Assembly: GCF_000151665.1 (NCBI RefSeq)
Contig: NW_013171867.1
Coordinates: forward strand, 658,896-722,895
DNA from: Blastocystis hominis
Lineage: Eukaryota; Sar; Bigyra; Opalinata; Blastocystidae
DNA length: 64,000 bases
Direction of reading: 5' to 3'
Every line of letters starts with the position of its first letter. The first letter of the stretch is position 1. The notes under the pieces are model-generated. The model was not told the DNA's origin. It worked only from the letters and a program-made list of their open reading frames with translations, and searched no databases. The translations under genes and the position numbers were made by a program. Below are positions 47,222-59,031 of the stretch, piece after piece.

Positions 47222-47253
47222 CCAACAAACATCTTATGAACAAACCTTTATTT

Positions 47254-48068
47254 TTATTGCTCCTTACCATTCCCGTTTTTACCGTAATAAGGACTGACCA
47301 TCAAACAGTTCCCGCCATCCCTACCTTGATTCGTGAATCTTATACCCATAAATCTTTGGCTGGAATAGCTTCTTCGCGTTGGTTATGTACTCCGGGTAAG
47401 CCAATAGGAAAATGTGAGGGAACGTAGTTCCAAAAAACGCTCCATCAATATCTATCTCTCAGGCCTTTGCGACTCACTAACGGCTGTAATCCAGAGGGGG
47501 GTGGTAAACATCTTTGCAGCAGGGACAGAAGAGCTTGACGCATCCATTTCCGGGTTTGTCAGATAGGCCGATTGGAAGAAGGTTATAATTGTTACAGTAT
47601 ACGCGAGGACATGTACCGAATGTGCACTCTTTAAATTTTTGGAGCTACAGCGTAAACAAGCAGAAATGGAGAAACCATAGCGTCTAATCCTTGTGCAGTC
47701 AGTATGTAGCGCGCGTGGATCATCCCATAAATGCACTCCGCATTTGCTTGAAGCTCGTCATCGTCAATATCCGCTATTCCTCAGAAGATTGGATCAGAAA
47801 TACAGTCCATGCCCTCAAAGTTTTGTCTGTCTAAGATGAGATTAAGAGCTTGTCTATATAGATGAAATTCGGAGTTAATCCCGTAGAGGTTAAATGCATC
47901 CGTTATAAAATCAGTGTCGACTTCCACAAAATAGCTATTTTCACTTTTACTACAGAATTGAGAAATCCATGACTTGTTATCCCTAATTTTCAGAAGAGTT
48001 GGCAAAATCTACTCGTGATCATAGTCACTCGACTCCTTATCGTATGGTATTGTAGGAGTATTCTCCAT
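47254..48068 (-). CDS. CKB: Casein kinase II regulatory (beta) subunit
   Basis: Regulatory dimer of protein kinase CK2. Begins [19 protein letters not shown] (acidic, as in CK2 beta), then [19 protein letters not shown] and DAFNLYGIN (kinase-family landmarks SWI..FC, EVD.D, FNL.GL), [26 protein letters not shown], and zinc ribbon residues CPRVYC...CPCC around [11 protein letters not shown]. Then the C-terminal [15 protein letters not shown] and [13 protein letters not shown]. About five introns of about 30 nt. An upstream in-frame ATG (48176) exists, but the chosen start gives the usual length before SWI. Confidence 0.85.
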
Positions 48069-48214
48069 TCCCAAACAAATTGAAGTTTTTTTGACAAAAA
48101 ATGTGCCGGATTTGTTGTTCCATAATTCCATAAAAGCAGCATATCGCGAATTTGAGTGTTTACAAACTGAATCCATGCACCATTTGAGACAAAATGTCAT
48201 CAAAATTGTATAGA

Positions 48215-48222
48215 AACAAACA
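48215..48222 (-). terminator. TGTTTGTT motif of EB1 gene
   Basis: Minus-strand octamer 9 nt past the TAA stop. Confidence 0.7.
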
Positions 48223-48231
48223 TCATCACCA

Positions 48232-49272
48232 TTATTCCTTTAGAGAAAAACTATCATCCAGATACCCTATCGACAGCCCATCATTCAGCCACTTCTCTTC
48301 CTCCGCCGGGTGTTCCGCATGGAAAGACGAATACCTACACATGTTTCTCCGCCTCTTCTCCTACAGCACTTCCAACAGCTCGTTTATTCCTACAGTCTTC
48401 TCTCCGCGCGCCTCTGCGTCCTGCGCAAAGCTCTCCACTCTTTGCAGCGCTTGGTACATTGATGTCCCTTCTTTCTGCAACGCCTCGATCTACGTTCTAA
48501 AAATTGCACAGCCAGTACTAATCGATCCCGTTCGTTGATCTTCTCCTCTAACGTGCGCAGTTTGTGCTTCAAATCGTCGACCTGCTTCATGGGTTCACCC
48601 AGTCGCAGCGTTCCGTGGCGTTGCGGCGCTGTTGGTGGTGCTGCCAACGTTGACGAACGGACTGTGCGCTGAGAAAATGTCGCAGAACCGATCGAACAGC
48701 GACCGGAACTGAGTATCTGTTCATTTTGGCGAAGTTCCCGGTCGCGCTCAGAAAGATTGAAATCTTCGTGGAAACAGGGAAGCAAGCATACCTTTGCCGC
48801 CTTTGCTGTATTGACGCCGCTTGATGGGATCGTAATCACGCTCTTCGTACAATTTGTCATATAAGTTTTTAAGAAACTGTAAAAATTCTAAGTTGTCCTG
48901 CGGACGGCCTCGGCTGAGGTTTTCAATCGGAATGTTCTGAAAGGTAATGAAACGAATGCTAAGATACGAATTGGACATTCTTTGCAGTAAAAACACTCTG
49001 AATTAACCTATAATTCTTCTGAATTTCAAATGGCTCCTTTGCCAGAAAATTCACTTTTGACATTGGCATACTCGCTAGGGATGACGATACATGCAAAACA
49101 AATACACGGAAACAGAATATCAATGATCTGACAAGAAAACGCTCCTACACATGATATTACTCTCATAAAGAATACCGTTATAAACCTCTTCGAACTTATT
49201 AATACTCACCAGTAAGGTGTCTTTCAGCCATTGGATAATTTCGACTCGCGTGGCTTTATTTATCCCGCTCAT
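48232..49272 (-). CDS. EB1: EB1-like microtubule plus-end protein
   Basis: Binds growing microtubule ends. The CH domain begins MSGINKATRVEIIQWLKDTL, with a later LFP, SKVNFLAKEPFEIQKNY and IPIENLSRGRPQDNLEFLQ (matches EB1 VDKLVKG+FQDNFEF), YEERDYDPIKRRQ. After a short linker, an EBH-like coiled coil (QVDDLKHKLRTLEEKINERD) runs into GINELLEVL and an acidic tail ending SFSLKE, not the EEY of animal EB1. Six or more introns; the 5' splice sites near 49000-49200 are approximate. Divergent from the YbaK-like gene, with 100 nt between starts. Confidence 0.78.
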
Positions 49273-49372
49273 ACCTTTAAAAAGAGAGCAATGCTAGGCA
49301 CACAAATTACACAAGAATTGATAAGCAGGAGTTTTTTTCTGCTGGACAATTTCCGTTAGATTATTTGGATTC

Positions 49373-50209
49373 ATGAGCGAGAGTGATTTGAAAGCGTTGT
49401 CTGAGAGGCTCCAGGCATTAGAACTGCGATTGCGCAAGGTCGAATCGCTGCATGTCAGCTTCATTGGATCTGATGAGAATTAGAGAGACGACCCCAGTGA
49501 TGACACTGAAGCACAGGCGAGAGTCAGAAAAGCGTGCAGTGAGAGTGGATTAAAGCAGTAAGATGTATTCCTTCGATGTCATAGCAGATTCTTCTTCCGC
49601 AGAACACCTACAGACTATTACGATTGGAAGCTTAGTCAACGAAGGTGTGCTTGTTGTTTGGACCTAATACGTAGTACATTTTTGAAGTGCCCCGTTCGTT
49701 GTCTCTGTAAGTCGGTAATTCTCGAGAACCGCGCATGGAATGGCGAGGAGAACAATGCTCGTAATAGCAGGTAACCTATTTTTGATTCTTTTATGCAGGT
49801 TCTATTTGGTGATCATTCAGTACATCACCAAGCTGGATACAGAGAAACTGCGAGGTTTGGTACGCGATCTGCTTCCTGAGGATGTTCGTCTTTCAAAAAA
49901 GAAGTACAATTTCCAATTGGCCGACGAAGCAATGTCTTACGAGCTATCCGGGTTCCGACACAATGCAGTGACGCCGTTCGGCATGCTTCGTCCGGTTCCA
50001 GTAGTTTGTTTTTTATGTGTTGAATGGAGATCATTCTGAGCAAATCGATTACGGAAATACCGGAGCAGGGTATTTATTTGGGAGGCGGCGAAGTGGATTT
50101 GAAGCTGTGGATTAACATTCCGGAGTTCATGAAGCTGTATGAGCCGTTTGTTTTGGATTGCACGATTCCAAAGGAAGGGAAAAGCGAGGAAAAAGAAGCG
50201 TTTGAGTAA
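49373..50209 (+). CDS. YbaK/aminoacyl-tRNA deacylase-like protein
   Basis: Eukaryotic YbaK-domain protein related to Cys-tRNA(Pro)/prolyl-tRNA editing factors. N-terminal coiled coil (SERLQALELRLRKVESLH), then RRTPTDYYDWKL, RCLCKSVILENRAWN, YLVIIQYITKLDTEKLR, LSKKKYNFQLADEAMSYEL, SGFRHNAVTPFGML, and IYLGGGEVDLKLWI. The conserved K (LSKKK) and the GxxHNAVTPFG and GGGEVDLK loops are all present, as in plant and protist homologues. Deacylase activity is inferred. Introns of 26-31 nt near 49460, 49562, 49645, 49773 and 50001. Confidence 0.82.
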
Positions 50210-50219
50210 TGGATTGCGA

Positions 50220-50227
50220 TGTTTGTT
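50220..50227 (+). terminator. TGTTTGTT motif of the YbaK-like gene
   Basis: Octamer 10 nt past the TAA stop. Confidence 0.7.
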
Positions 50228-50320
50228 AAAAACTCTGAGAGGGAATATGAAATGAATGAGTAATATAATTATATTTTAAGAATGTGATATTTAAATAGGT
50301 AATTGAATAATAATAAAATG

Positions 50321-50436
50321 AGAACGGCCATATCTGATGGAAAGCGCCCTAACCCGTCCGATCTAGGAAGCTAAGTCATCACGAGTCGAGTTAGTACCAG
50401 TGTGGGTGACTCGCTGAGAAGTCTCGATGCTGTTCT
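50321..50436 (+). rRNA. 5S rRNA: 5S ribosomal RNA
   Basis: A 116-nt sequence with the 5S core CCCGTCCGATCT, the internal-promoter A box region (GGAAGCTAAGTC) and C box region (GAGTTAGTACCAGTGTGGG, GTGACTCGC). The ends AGAAC and GTTCT pair as helix I. A short T run follows, as expected for RNA polymerase III. It lies alone between protein genes, not in an rDNA array, within this window. Confidence 0.95.
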
Positions 50437-51996
50437 TTTATTCAACTATTCTATTCTTTTTTATTCTATTCTATTCTATTCTATTCTATTTTTCACTTTT
50501 CCATTGTTACATTCTATTCCACTTCGTTCCAAAATTGTAACCCGCGGGAATCCCTTTCTTTCCATCGGGTTTCACAGCAATCCAATTCATTCACATTGTT
50601 CCATTCATATTTTTATTCGTTCATCGGTTTTCCACAACTCCATCCAATCCATCTTCCAACCAAGTATCAAAACCATTTTCATTTACACTAACACCAACTG
50701 CCAAATCAGAATCAACGGGTTGAACACACACGAATAACCTGTCATTTGGTTCAGGGGATGATCACCGAGAGTTTTTATCAGTTCCTGACGTCCCATTCGA
50801 GATGCAAATACCCTAACCACCCAACCAGTATTACACAATTACTACAGCTTGTAATGGAGAATGGCGAACTATTGATGGAAATCAAGTTTGGATTGAATCC
50901 TATGGATGTGAAGATCGACAATTCGTTTTATCGAAATACGTTTCACACATTCCCAATCGTTTTCTTTATGTATTTGAATTGTCTGTTGGAGTCCTAATTC
51001 CAGTTGTCGTCTTTCACTCGTTATTGCTTCTTTCTCATTTTTCGATTTGGGTCTTTCTACAATTATAAACACTCACATTATTCAAGATTTGCTTTCTTAC
51101 AATTACATACCTTGATGGAATAACATATTATTATAACCAGAGTGATTGAGACATATTTGATTCCAAAAGGTAAATTGGACGATAGTCAATAAAATCATCA
51201 ACGAAATCAAGGTATATCGAAACCTATCTTCTCACTCATTCAATCCATCCACTTTTTTTATTGCTTTTACCTTTCTATCATTATTCCACTTCCCCGCGGT
51301 ATATCGCATCAGGCACAATGACTTTCTGCTTTCAATAGAATCACGGGAATATAAACACACACAAATCAACCAAACTCTAAACAACCTATCATCCTCATCC
51401 AACTCAATAGTTTTTATTCCACTATGAAACACAATAGTCGCCTCAATGAATCAACAACCAGCGATATTGTTAAACTATTGAATCTCGATGGATTATTTCA
51501 AGCAAACAAACAAACACCTATTTTTGTGAACATTGTTGATATCCATTGTGAAGTACAAGGAATTATCATTCACAATCATATTGTTTCTTTTCCAATCTTC
51601 TTTACATTCTATACACTCCAAAATCGAATCGAATCGAATCGAATCGAATCGATTCGAATCCAATCAATAGCCAAGAATCATAATCACAATCACATTTTCC
51701 AGTCCAAATACTTCCACATTATTTATCATATTACTCGAAATGCTCTTCATTCCAATCCATTCTATGAACAACATATAATAGCAGAAATGCAATGGAAGTT
51801 CTTATCGATATCCTTTTCTCTTACTCGTTTCAACGCCTGATTCAGTTCAGCAGTGTTACCAGCAAACGTGGATTCAGCCTCATTATCTCGTTGATGGGTT
51901 CTTTAGGCGTTCTTGGGCTGTGTTTTCTACTCTTTACCTCGAATTGAAACATGAATACTCTGCGTCACCACCGAGCTGTGGTCAGATTGGACATGT
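50437..51996. other. Low-complexity intergenic region
   Basis: About 1.5 kb of AT-rich sequence with (TTCTA)n at 50455-50492 and (CGAAT)n at 51624-51656. Two modest plus-strand ORFs (50746-50997, with ITQLLQLVMENGELLMEI; 51424-51840, with DIVKLLNLDGLFQANKQ) show some protein-like composition. They have no recognised family and could be decayed or unknown exons. Confidence 0.5.
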
Positions 51997-53693
51997 TCAC
52001 ATCGATTTTTGTAAATCGCGGAGAACTACATAGAAGCAAAACAATGCAATGAAATCCAAACGGTCGGCAAGAGGGAACCCTGGGTTGGAGAAATTACGGC
52101 AAATCCTTTCTGCGACGTGAATATCTTTGGTGTTCCGCAAATCAGAACACTCCGCGTCGATGTTTCCACCCGATAGTTCCGTCAGCTTCACTTGGTGAAT
52201 TAGCGACGTTCTACAATGAACGTTTTTCTCCATGGATCCTACTTTCCATTCTCAAGGCGATGATGTCGGAACGGCGTATAGTTCTCGAAGTCGCGTTTTT
52301 CCGTCCAGCCATCACCCCATTCCCCACTCAGCCGCCCTTTATATCCGTTCTTCGCCACTCTCAAATCCATCGCAGAGGGCTGGCTATCAAGCGGAAGCAG
52401 CGTCGGACTGTTCAGTGCCTGCTTCTCCTCATCGCCAAGCGGAAACGATGTGTTCAGATCGACTTGGATGGATGAAATGAACAGCTCCGGCGTGGTTTGG
52501 CTCAGTCGTTCGCACTGTTTGCGAAACAATTGGTTCACTTGATTCCCTGGTTCTGGAAATCCTGATTCAGCTCCTACTGGTTGCGCTTTTTCAGACGGGA
52601 GAGGCCTGCGTACTCGTTCTTTCATGCCGCTCAATGTATCCATCGAGCGACCAGCGGTATATCACATCAATCTCCGCCTTCGAACGACCCAGATCGCGCG
52701 CGATGTGATGCAGCTCTCCCATTTTGAGGCTTCGCAGATCCAGCTGTTTCCTCGGCTTTTCCGTCTTTTCCAAGATATTTTCTTCGCTTTGCTGAGATCT
52801 TCTTGTGAGTTTGTGTCTTGATATGGATTGCAGCGATATCGCTGCCCGCCATTGGCTTTTTCTTTTCAAGAGCGAAGAGTCTAGAACAGAAAGGCGCGTG
52901 GATGAGCGAGTATCTTGTTTGGAAAATAGAGATACGCTTCGCCGACGGTATCTTTGTGCAGATTGCAGAAGTAGATATCGTGCGTCATGCTCATTCGCTT
53001 TTTCTTCTTCTATCCATTCATCGTTCTCCGCATAGCCATTTCGAACATCGCACTGATACACTGATCGGTGAGGTTCCACGACGTTCGACACACGCGATCC
53101 ACCAAGTAGTTCGCAGCATTTAATTCGATATTGATAAAGTCAAGCATGTCGTGATAGAAATAGCGCTTCGCCAGTGTCTTGAAGTTCATCAATCCCTCCA
53201 ATCCACCCAGCACGTTTTTATCCAGCTCAATCATCTGCTTATTCGTGGAATCATAGATCAGTTCCAAATATTATTTGTTTCGCATTAGAGCTACATTTCA
53301 GATTCTATTTCCTCTCTATACTCGCCGCAGATGTCGTTGTGAAGTCCAGAATGTTCGACACGCCTGCATCCTTCAGCCAGTAGTACGCAACTTGAGAACT
53401 CTGCATCAAACACACCTTCTCGGGGGTCAGATTGCGAGAAACCACACAGGATAGTTGTTTCGCATTTTATACCTACAAATAATCCCGATTTTTGGAATTT
53501 ACGTTTTTGGATGTGTGGCTTACTGGGGGCGATGTGTCTCGCTTCCTTCAACCCCAATTCTTTGAGCGTCTGAATGCTTTTGAGCGCGCTTTGCTGGCCA
53601 GTTTAATGTCAGAGGAAAAGATGCAGCAATCGAACTTGGGATGAAGAATAATGCTGCGCACAATCCTCTTTCTCGCTTTGCGTTCGCCTCCAT
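51997..53693 (-). CDS. TAF1-like protein (DUF3591-type fragments), compact
   Basis: Multi-exon gene with weak similarity to TFIID subunit TAF1. LTPEKVCLMQSSQVAYYWLK resembles the TAF1 L(V/T)SPEDVCAYESM block; SWNLTDQCISAM resembles its APWNTT..F.NA region. LKMGELHHIARDLG...IDVIYRWSLDGYI fits the TAF1 LR..G..EE.I..L.RW..I..VR pattern, followed by a helix with VNQLFRKQCERLSQ. A final exon ends VVLRDLQKSM. Splicing in the middle (52.6-53.5 kb) is only partly resolved. It is far shorter than typical TAF1, with no bromodomain or long N-terminus. Another family is possible. Confidence 0.4.
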
Positions 53694-53819
53694 TTTCCAA
53701 AGTGCGATGAATCTGAAGAGTTTGAATGCGCCGCCTTCTGTGCTTCCACTTGAGCAAGAAAAAAAGTTCTTAGTGACTCTATTCCTCGTCCTATGGAAGA
53801 GTTATGTTGACCAAAGCCA

Positions 53820-56286
53820 ATGCTTTATGGAGCTATTCCACCAATGATGTGTATGAGGTCTATTGATTTCGATCAACCAAGAATGATGAGATTTGGAGCT
53901 TGTAATGGAGGCATGGACTCTGAGTGTATGTCTGATGCAGTCAATTATTGTTCTATGCCAATGCCTCCTCCGATGGCCGCTCCACGAATGCGTCGAATGG
54001 CTGCTATGCCAGGTCCTACAATGGATGCCATGCCATCTCATCGATTCATTGCTCAGTCGGCTGATCGAATGGAAGACATTGACACTTACAAAAAGAAGAA
54101 GAGTGTAGAACATCACTACGAACGATTAGAGAAAACGAAGGAGTATCAAAAGGGATACTATTACCAAAGTACTGAAATGTTTTCTCCTGTGAGTCTTGTT
54201 CCCAATTCAGCGTTCTGGGCGTCCTTTGCCCATCATTTGCGCAGCGGCTCGTCTTGTCCCTTCCTCTCCAAAGACTTCATTCTCTGCACTCACTCTGTTT
54301 CGGAAGTATTATTCTACCTATCGGTGCTGGGGATTCAGAGTGAAGAAGCCGCCTATCACCTACAGAAATCGCAGTTAGTCACGAACTCGCCCGTGTTCGT
54401 GTTCCACAAAATGCTGAAGGAGGGAACAAAGCCTGCGGATTGTCCTCTCATGGTGCTGACCAAGTACATCGATAACAGCAATCACTGGAAGACAGTGAAC
54501 GGGAAGAAAGTGGAGCATTTCATGGAAACCAACGAGTTCGTCGCGGGAGTTTCGTACACCTGTATGATTGTCATTACGAATGTGGCGCCCATCCAGCAAG
54601 TCGTGGAGATCATGTATCAGATTCCGCGGGGATCGTACCCTCTATCCAATCTCAAGTCTTTGGTGAACAAGGTGAAGATAATCGATGCCTTCAGCACCTG
54701 CACGTTGAGTTATTCGCTTCTTCTATTTCCCGAAGGTGGGAGACTTTGAGCATCTTCCAGCGCACATCATCGATTCAACGAAGGCGACCATCCTCGCTGT
54801 CGCTTCTCCTTCCTTCACGACGCTTCACTGCGTGAAGGAGGCGAAGACGCTCGATGTCACTTCGTGGAAAGATGTGGCGCTCAACGCTTCGGAGGACGTT
54901 CTGTTTGATTCCATTCGATCACATGATGTGCAGGAGCTGGAATGGAAGTATGTGTTGGGCAGACTGTCCAATGCTTCGTTCTTTACGAAGCTGATTACTG
55001 AGCTGCGTCGAATTCGATTCTATATCGAGGATATCTGGAAGTTCGGAGTGAAACACCGCGATCTGCAGTCCACGAAGGATCTCGTAGGAATGAGAATGAG
55101 GAAGCGTGTTGGACTGGCATTCTCTTCGCCAATGCTCATGATCGATTCAGTGGCTGAGGGACTCTTCAATATTCGCGAGTACAAACCCTACGTGAATAAT
55201 CGTTGTTTCCGCTTAGGAGAGAGCATGAACATTCCGAACGACAAGCTAACGAAGTGGTACGAGCTTTTCTTGAAGTATCTGAAGCAAAAGAAGCCCACAT
55301 GCAATGATTACGCGTTGTTGGTGTATTATTTGATTCTTCAGGATCGTGTGATGACCGCCCTTTCTGTGTTTAAACAGTTCGTCTGTGAAGAGCGAGAAGG
55401 TCGCTTTGTTTCGCGCGCAGACTGCGTTTGCAACGTCCAGGTCGATTATATGATCGCGTATTTCGATTGTTTCACGGAGAGTTTGACGCAGGCTCGCGAG
55501 ATCTGTGCTCGCTATGAGTCCTATCCAGTTCTGTACTGGCGAAATCTATTCAGCAACATTTCTTCGATGGTGAAGCGCGTGGATGGAACGATGGATGTCG
55601 AGAAGACCTTCGAAATCAGGGACAAATCGGACCTTGCTCACGATGAATTCAAATCGAAACGATCGCAAATGAATATGGACAGTTCGCTCGAAGTGTCATC
55701 CACGAATCAGGTGATTACGCTGCACTACTACAATCTACGCGAGGCAGACATCAATCTCTACGAGCTGGATGTGGAGTTGCTCTTCAGTCTGAATCCATTC
55801 GTGTTCAACAAGTCTTCGTCGCTCTTCATTCGTCCTAACTACACGCAGCATGTCCAGCTGCCTCCTGAAGTCGATGGCGTGGGCGAGTTTATCTACACGC
55901 TTCCGAAAGAATACCAGGAGAAGAATGTTTTGGTGGAAGTGCGGAATCGAAAGGAACGGAACGGAACGCTGCGCGAAGCCTGCTATTCGCTGAACAATTC
56001 GCTGCTCGTGGCACTGTCTGTGAAGTCTGGATAGCTGCGAGTGAAAAAAAAGAAGACACATATGGGCATTCCGTGCTGCTATGTGAAGGTGTACGCGGAG
56101 ACGAAGAGTGGAGAAAGCAAATTCTTGAAGGATGGATTCACGGATATCAGTGGCTGTTTTGATTCTTATTTTTCGGTGAGTACGGAGGTGGCCGAACAAG
56201 CAAAGAAACTGGAGATTTTTGTGGATAAAGAGGGGTATGGATCGTGTATTCGGGAAGCTTTGCCTCCCATTTCTGCTGCGCATTAG
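53820..56286 (+). CDS. Large conserved protist protein, C-terminal part (macroglobulin-like?)
   Basis: About 800 residues in three reading blocks. The first begins with a Met/Pro-rich stretch (MCMRSIDFDQPRMMRFG, MPMPPPMAAP), then STEMFSPVSLVPNSAFWAS, SEVLFYLSVLGI and NEFVAGVSYTCMIVITNVA. The second starts VGDFEHLPAHII (a FYFP..GDFEHYPAH-like motif) and includes NLREADINLYELDVELLFS. The third, after a 27-nt intron at about 56008-56034, carries YVKVYAETKSGESKFLKDG, FTDISGCFDSYFSVST and IREALPP. I recall this ending from very large proteins of unknown role in many protists, with beta domains similar to alpha-2-macroglobulins. The N-terminal part is missing. The first two blocks can be joined only by an unusual 64-nt intron or by a frame error near 54.7 kb. 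Confidence 0.55.
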
Positions 56287-57611
56287 AGAGTATGTGTGAG
56301 AAGTGTTATTGTTTGTTGAAATAAAAGAGATAATTGAAGGACTTGAAGGATGAATGATGTGTGGTGTGTTGGATATGGGAAGTGAAAAGGAAACAATTGA
56401 AATGAAGACTAGAATAAGTTACTTGGTGTAGATTATAACTATTGGACGTAATGGCATGCAATACAAACACAATCGTTGAACAAATACTGATTGATTAGAC
56501 AGCGATGAAAATTGCATAGCGAAAAGAATCTGGTCATAAATGATGAATGATAATGATGAGTAATTCAGCCTTCACGACAAGCATCGGATCATAATATAGA
56601 CAATAACTGGTAGTGAATGAACAATAGACTGCAGTATTCCATGAAATATGGTCTATTTAGCATAATCAGTGAAATAGAATAACTTGAATAGGATTGAAAT
56701 AACCACAATAAGGAAAGAACGTGTTTATTTTTAATATCGTGGAAGTGAAATATAGGAAAAATGACAATAAAACAAGGTTTTTGATAGCATATAGATTGAA
56801 TATACACTTTTTGTAGACTTCATGCTGTACAGATAGCAATACTTGGATCATTAGAAAGCACAAACAACTGTGAATCCTTGTGTGAAAAAGAGAGCTTCAT
56901 AAATAGTACCCGATATCACAATAGAAGAATAGAATGAAATACCGTCTATAGAGTTCTTTATAAATTAACTAGATTGACAGTGTAACTAATAGAGTGATAA
57001 TAGTCACTATTGAATTGATAGAGAAATAGTAGAGTAAAAGAAACAAGCATTTTTCGAACACAATGAATAAACTCACTGAAACTATATCAATTCTAGTTGA
57101 AAATACGATTATCTATATGTGGATTTCAAATAGGTTTCAAACATAACATTCCATAAGATAATAAAGTATAATCCAATATATTCAAATGATCGTCTCAATT
57201 CAATCGCTCAGAATCTAGTGATTTGTTAAGGATAACACATATCAATATTGAACAATAAACTATGCTCGATTATATCAGTTTTGCTCCTCCATTCCTCATA
57301 TATGCATTATTATATTCTTAGCATCGATTACACGAAGGATAGAAACAAAATAGCTAAACAAATCTGGGTATTGATGATTATTAAAAGTGTCAATCATTGA
57401 TTGGATTTAGATCATTGACCAAAAAAGGCAGAGGGTATTTAAAAAACACTATAGGTATGAACATACGATGATTATTGAATGGAATGGAATGTGTAGATCC
57501 AATTCTGGAATTACTGCTCGATTTAGTGAACAAGATCAGCGAGAATGGAAGAAACATCTATGAATCAAATCAAATCAATCAAACTATACTCGAAATTGAT
57601 TTCGATCGAAC
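56287..57611. other. AT-rich intergenic
   Basis: Long AT-rich stretch without genes. Its right end may contain decayed or unread LRR exons of the minus-strand gene (for example a TAG-ATG TTT CTT boundary near 57545). Confidence 0.5.
56310..56317 (+). terminator. TGTTTGTT motif, large conserved protist protein gene
   Basis: Octamer 23 nt past the TAG stop. Confidence 0.65.
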
Positions 57612-59031
57612 TTTCTGGAATGAAATAGGTAGCTTGACATTTTGAAGATTTGGAATATCTAAATACTATCAATATTCTCAATTATAAAATACTTTCCAAT
57701 GTCACCCAACGAGGTTCATAGAAACTCCATTTTACAGAAGTTATTGATGTTAGAATTGGAAGATCTACAAAACAAATCATAACCAATCAATTCATTATTA
57801 CTTCGAAGTGTCAATGAAGTTAAACCATACCCAAATTTTCCAGCAAGTGCACCATAACCTAGTTGAATGGATTGTAATGATGGAAGATCTACATCATCAT
57901 TTCATTCGAATTCATTCAATACTATCAATTATTGTTGATTTGGATTCTTGGAATGCATGATAACCTAATGTAATGGATTGTAGATTTGGAAGATCTATGC
58001 ATCATTCAAATATTCAATATCATATCAATACCTCGAATCACAAATGAACTATTATAGAAATTGCCTGATTCTCTTCCAATTGTCCCAATTCGAATGGATT
58101 GTAATTGTGGTAGATTCTTCAATTCAAAGTCTCCAGCAAAATCACTGAAACTATATTCATCAATTTGAATGGATTCCAATGATTCACAATTCAATATGTG
58201 AAATGATTTCGACCAGTTGCTTCCATACGCCTTCTTATTCTGAGTAAATGAATTGTTTCCGATTTTGATCGTTTTCAATCGATTCAATCCATCGATTTCA
58301 AGTGTGTACACTCGTTCAAAACATTCATCGCCGATTTCGATTGATTCCAAATTGTGGAACAGTGAAACATCCCAATCAACCAATATACAATTGTCACTCA
58401 GTTTCAAATGTTTCATTCCGATATTCAGTGGTTCTGAGCCATCGCCTTCATAATCAATATCATTTTCAATTCCATTATACCATTCATATTCATTCACCAA
58501 CTTCCCATATCGATCATAGACTTTGCCAATTCCAAATCGCTTATCATCACACCAATATCCTTCATATTCAATACATCCATTATTATGATAACTCGTTCCA
58601 TATCCAAATCGTTTCCAATTGATCATTATGCCCTTGTACACCAAGAATCCATCATCATCATACATTTCACCATATCCAAATGGAATTCCAAACTTGTTTT
58701 CTGTCAATATCAATCCTTCAAATCGACTTCCATGATCCAAATCCACGATTCCTTCTTCAACATTAGAATGTTCTTCATTATATGAAATAGCACCAACTTG
58801 ATGATTTCCGAACACTTTCAACACTTTCTGCTCATTGAGGACAAATCCTTGATTCATGAATACTCCATTATTGAATTGCAATACTACACATTCTCCATTA
58901 CTCAATATGAGTGAAATCCAGCCATATGGTTTCCATTCTTTACTCAAGCATCCCTGCACATTTTGAATCATAGAACTATCAATATGATAGTTACTAATAG
59001 CAGAATTGACAAAATCAACAATGTTTTGCAT
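57612..59031 (-). CDS. MORN and LRR protein, paralogue of the 23948 gene
   Basis: Closely similar to the plus-strand gene at 23.9 kb along the first exon: start MQNIVDFVN, the shared core GWISLILSN.ECVVLQFNNG, MORN repeats (GYGEMYDDDGFLVYKG, GYGT, GIGKVYD) and LRRs (LESIEIGDECF, LKTIKIGNNSF, LESIQIDEYSF). Small phase-1 exons follow (DLPNLQSITLGYH, DLPSLQSIQLGYG, DLPILTSI, DIPNLQNVKL), each after a TAG acceptor and opening ATCTTCC or ATATTCC. The upstream in-frame extension to 59112 is probably untranslated, because the two genes align only from MQN. The 3' end was not found; the limit given is the last clear repeat. Confidence 0.65.

Noticed and set aside
49690-49800. Intron starting at GTAAGTCGG in the YbaK-like gene
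   Set aside because: Reading through gives the conserved CLCKSVILENRAWN block. The real donor is the later GTAACC.
51600-51670. tRNA-like TTCGAATCC sequence
   Set aside because: Part of a (CGAAT)n microsatellite; no cloverleaf arms.
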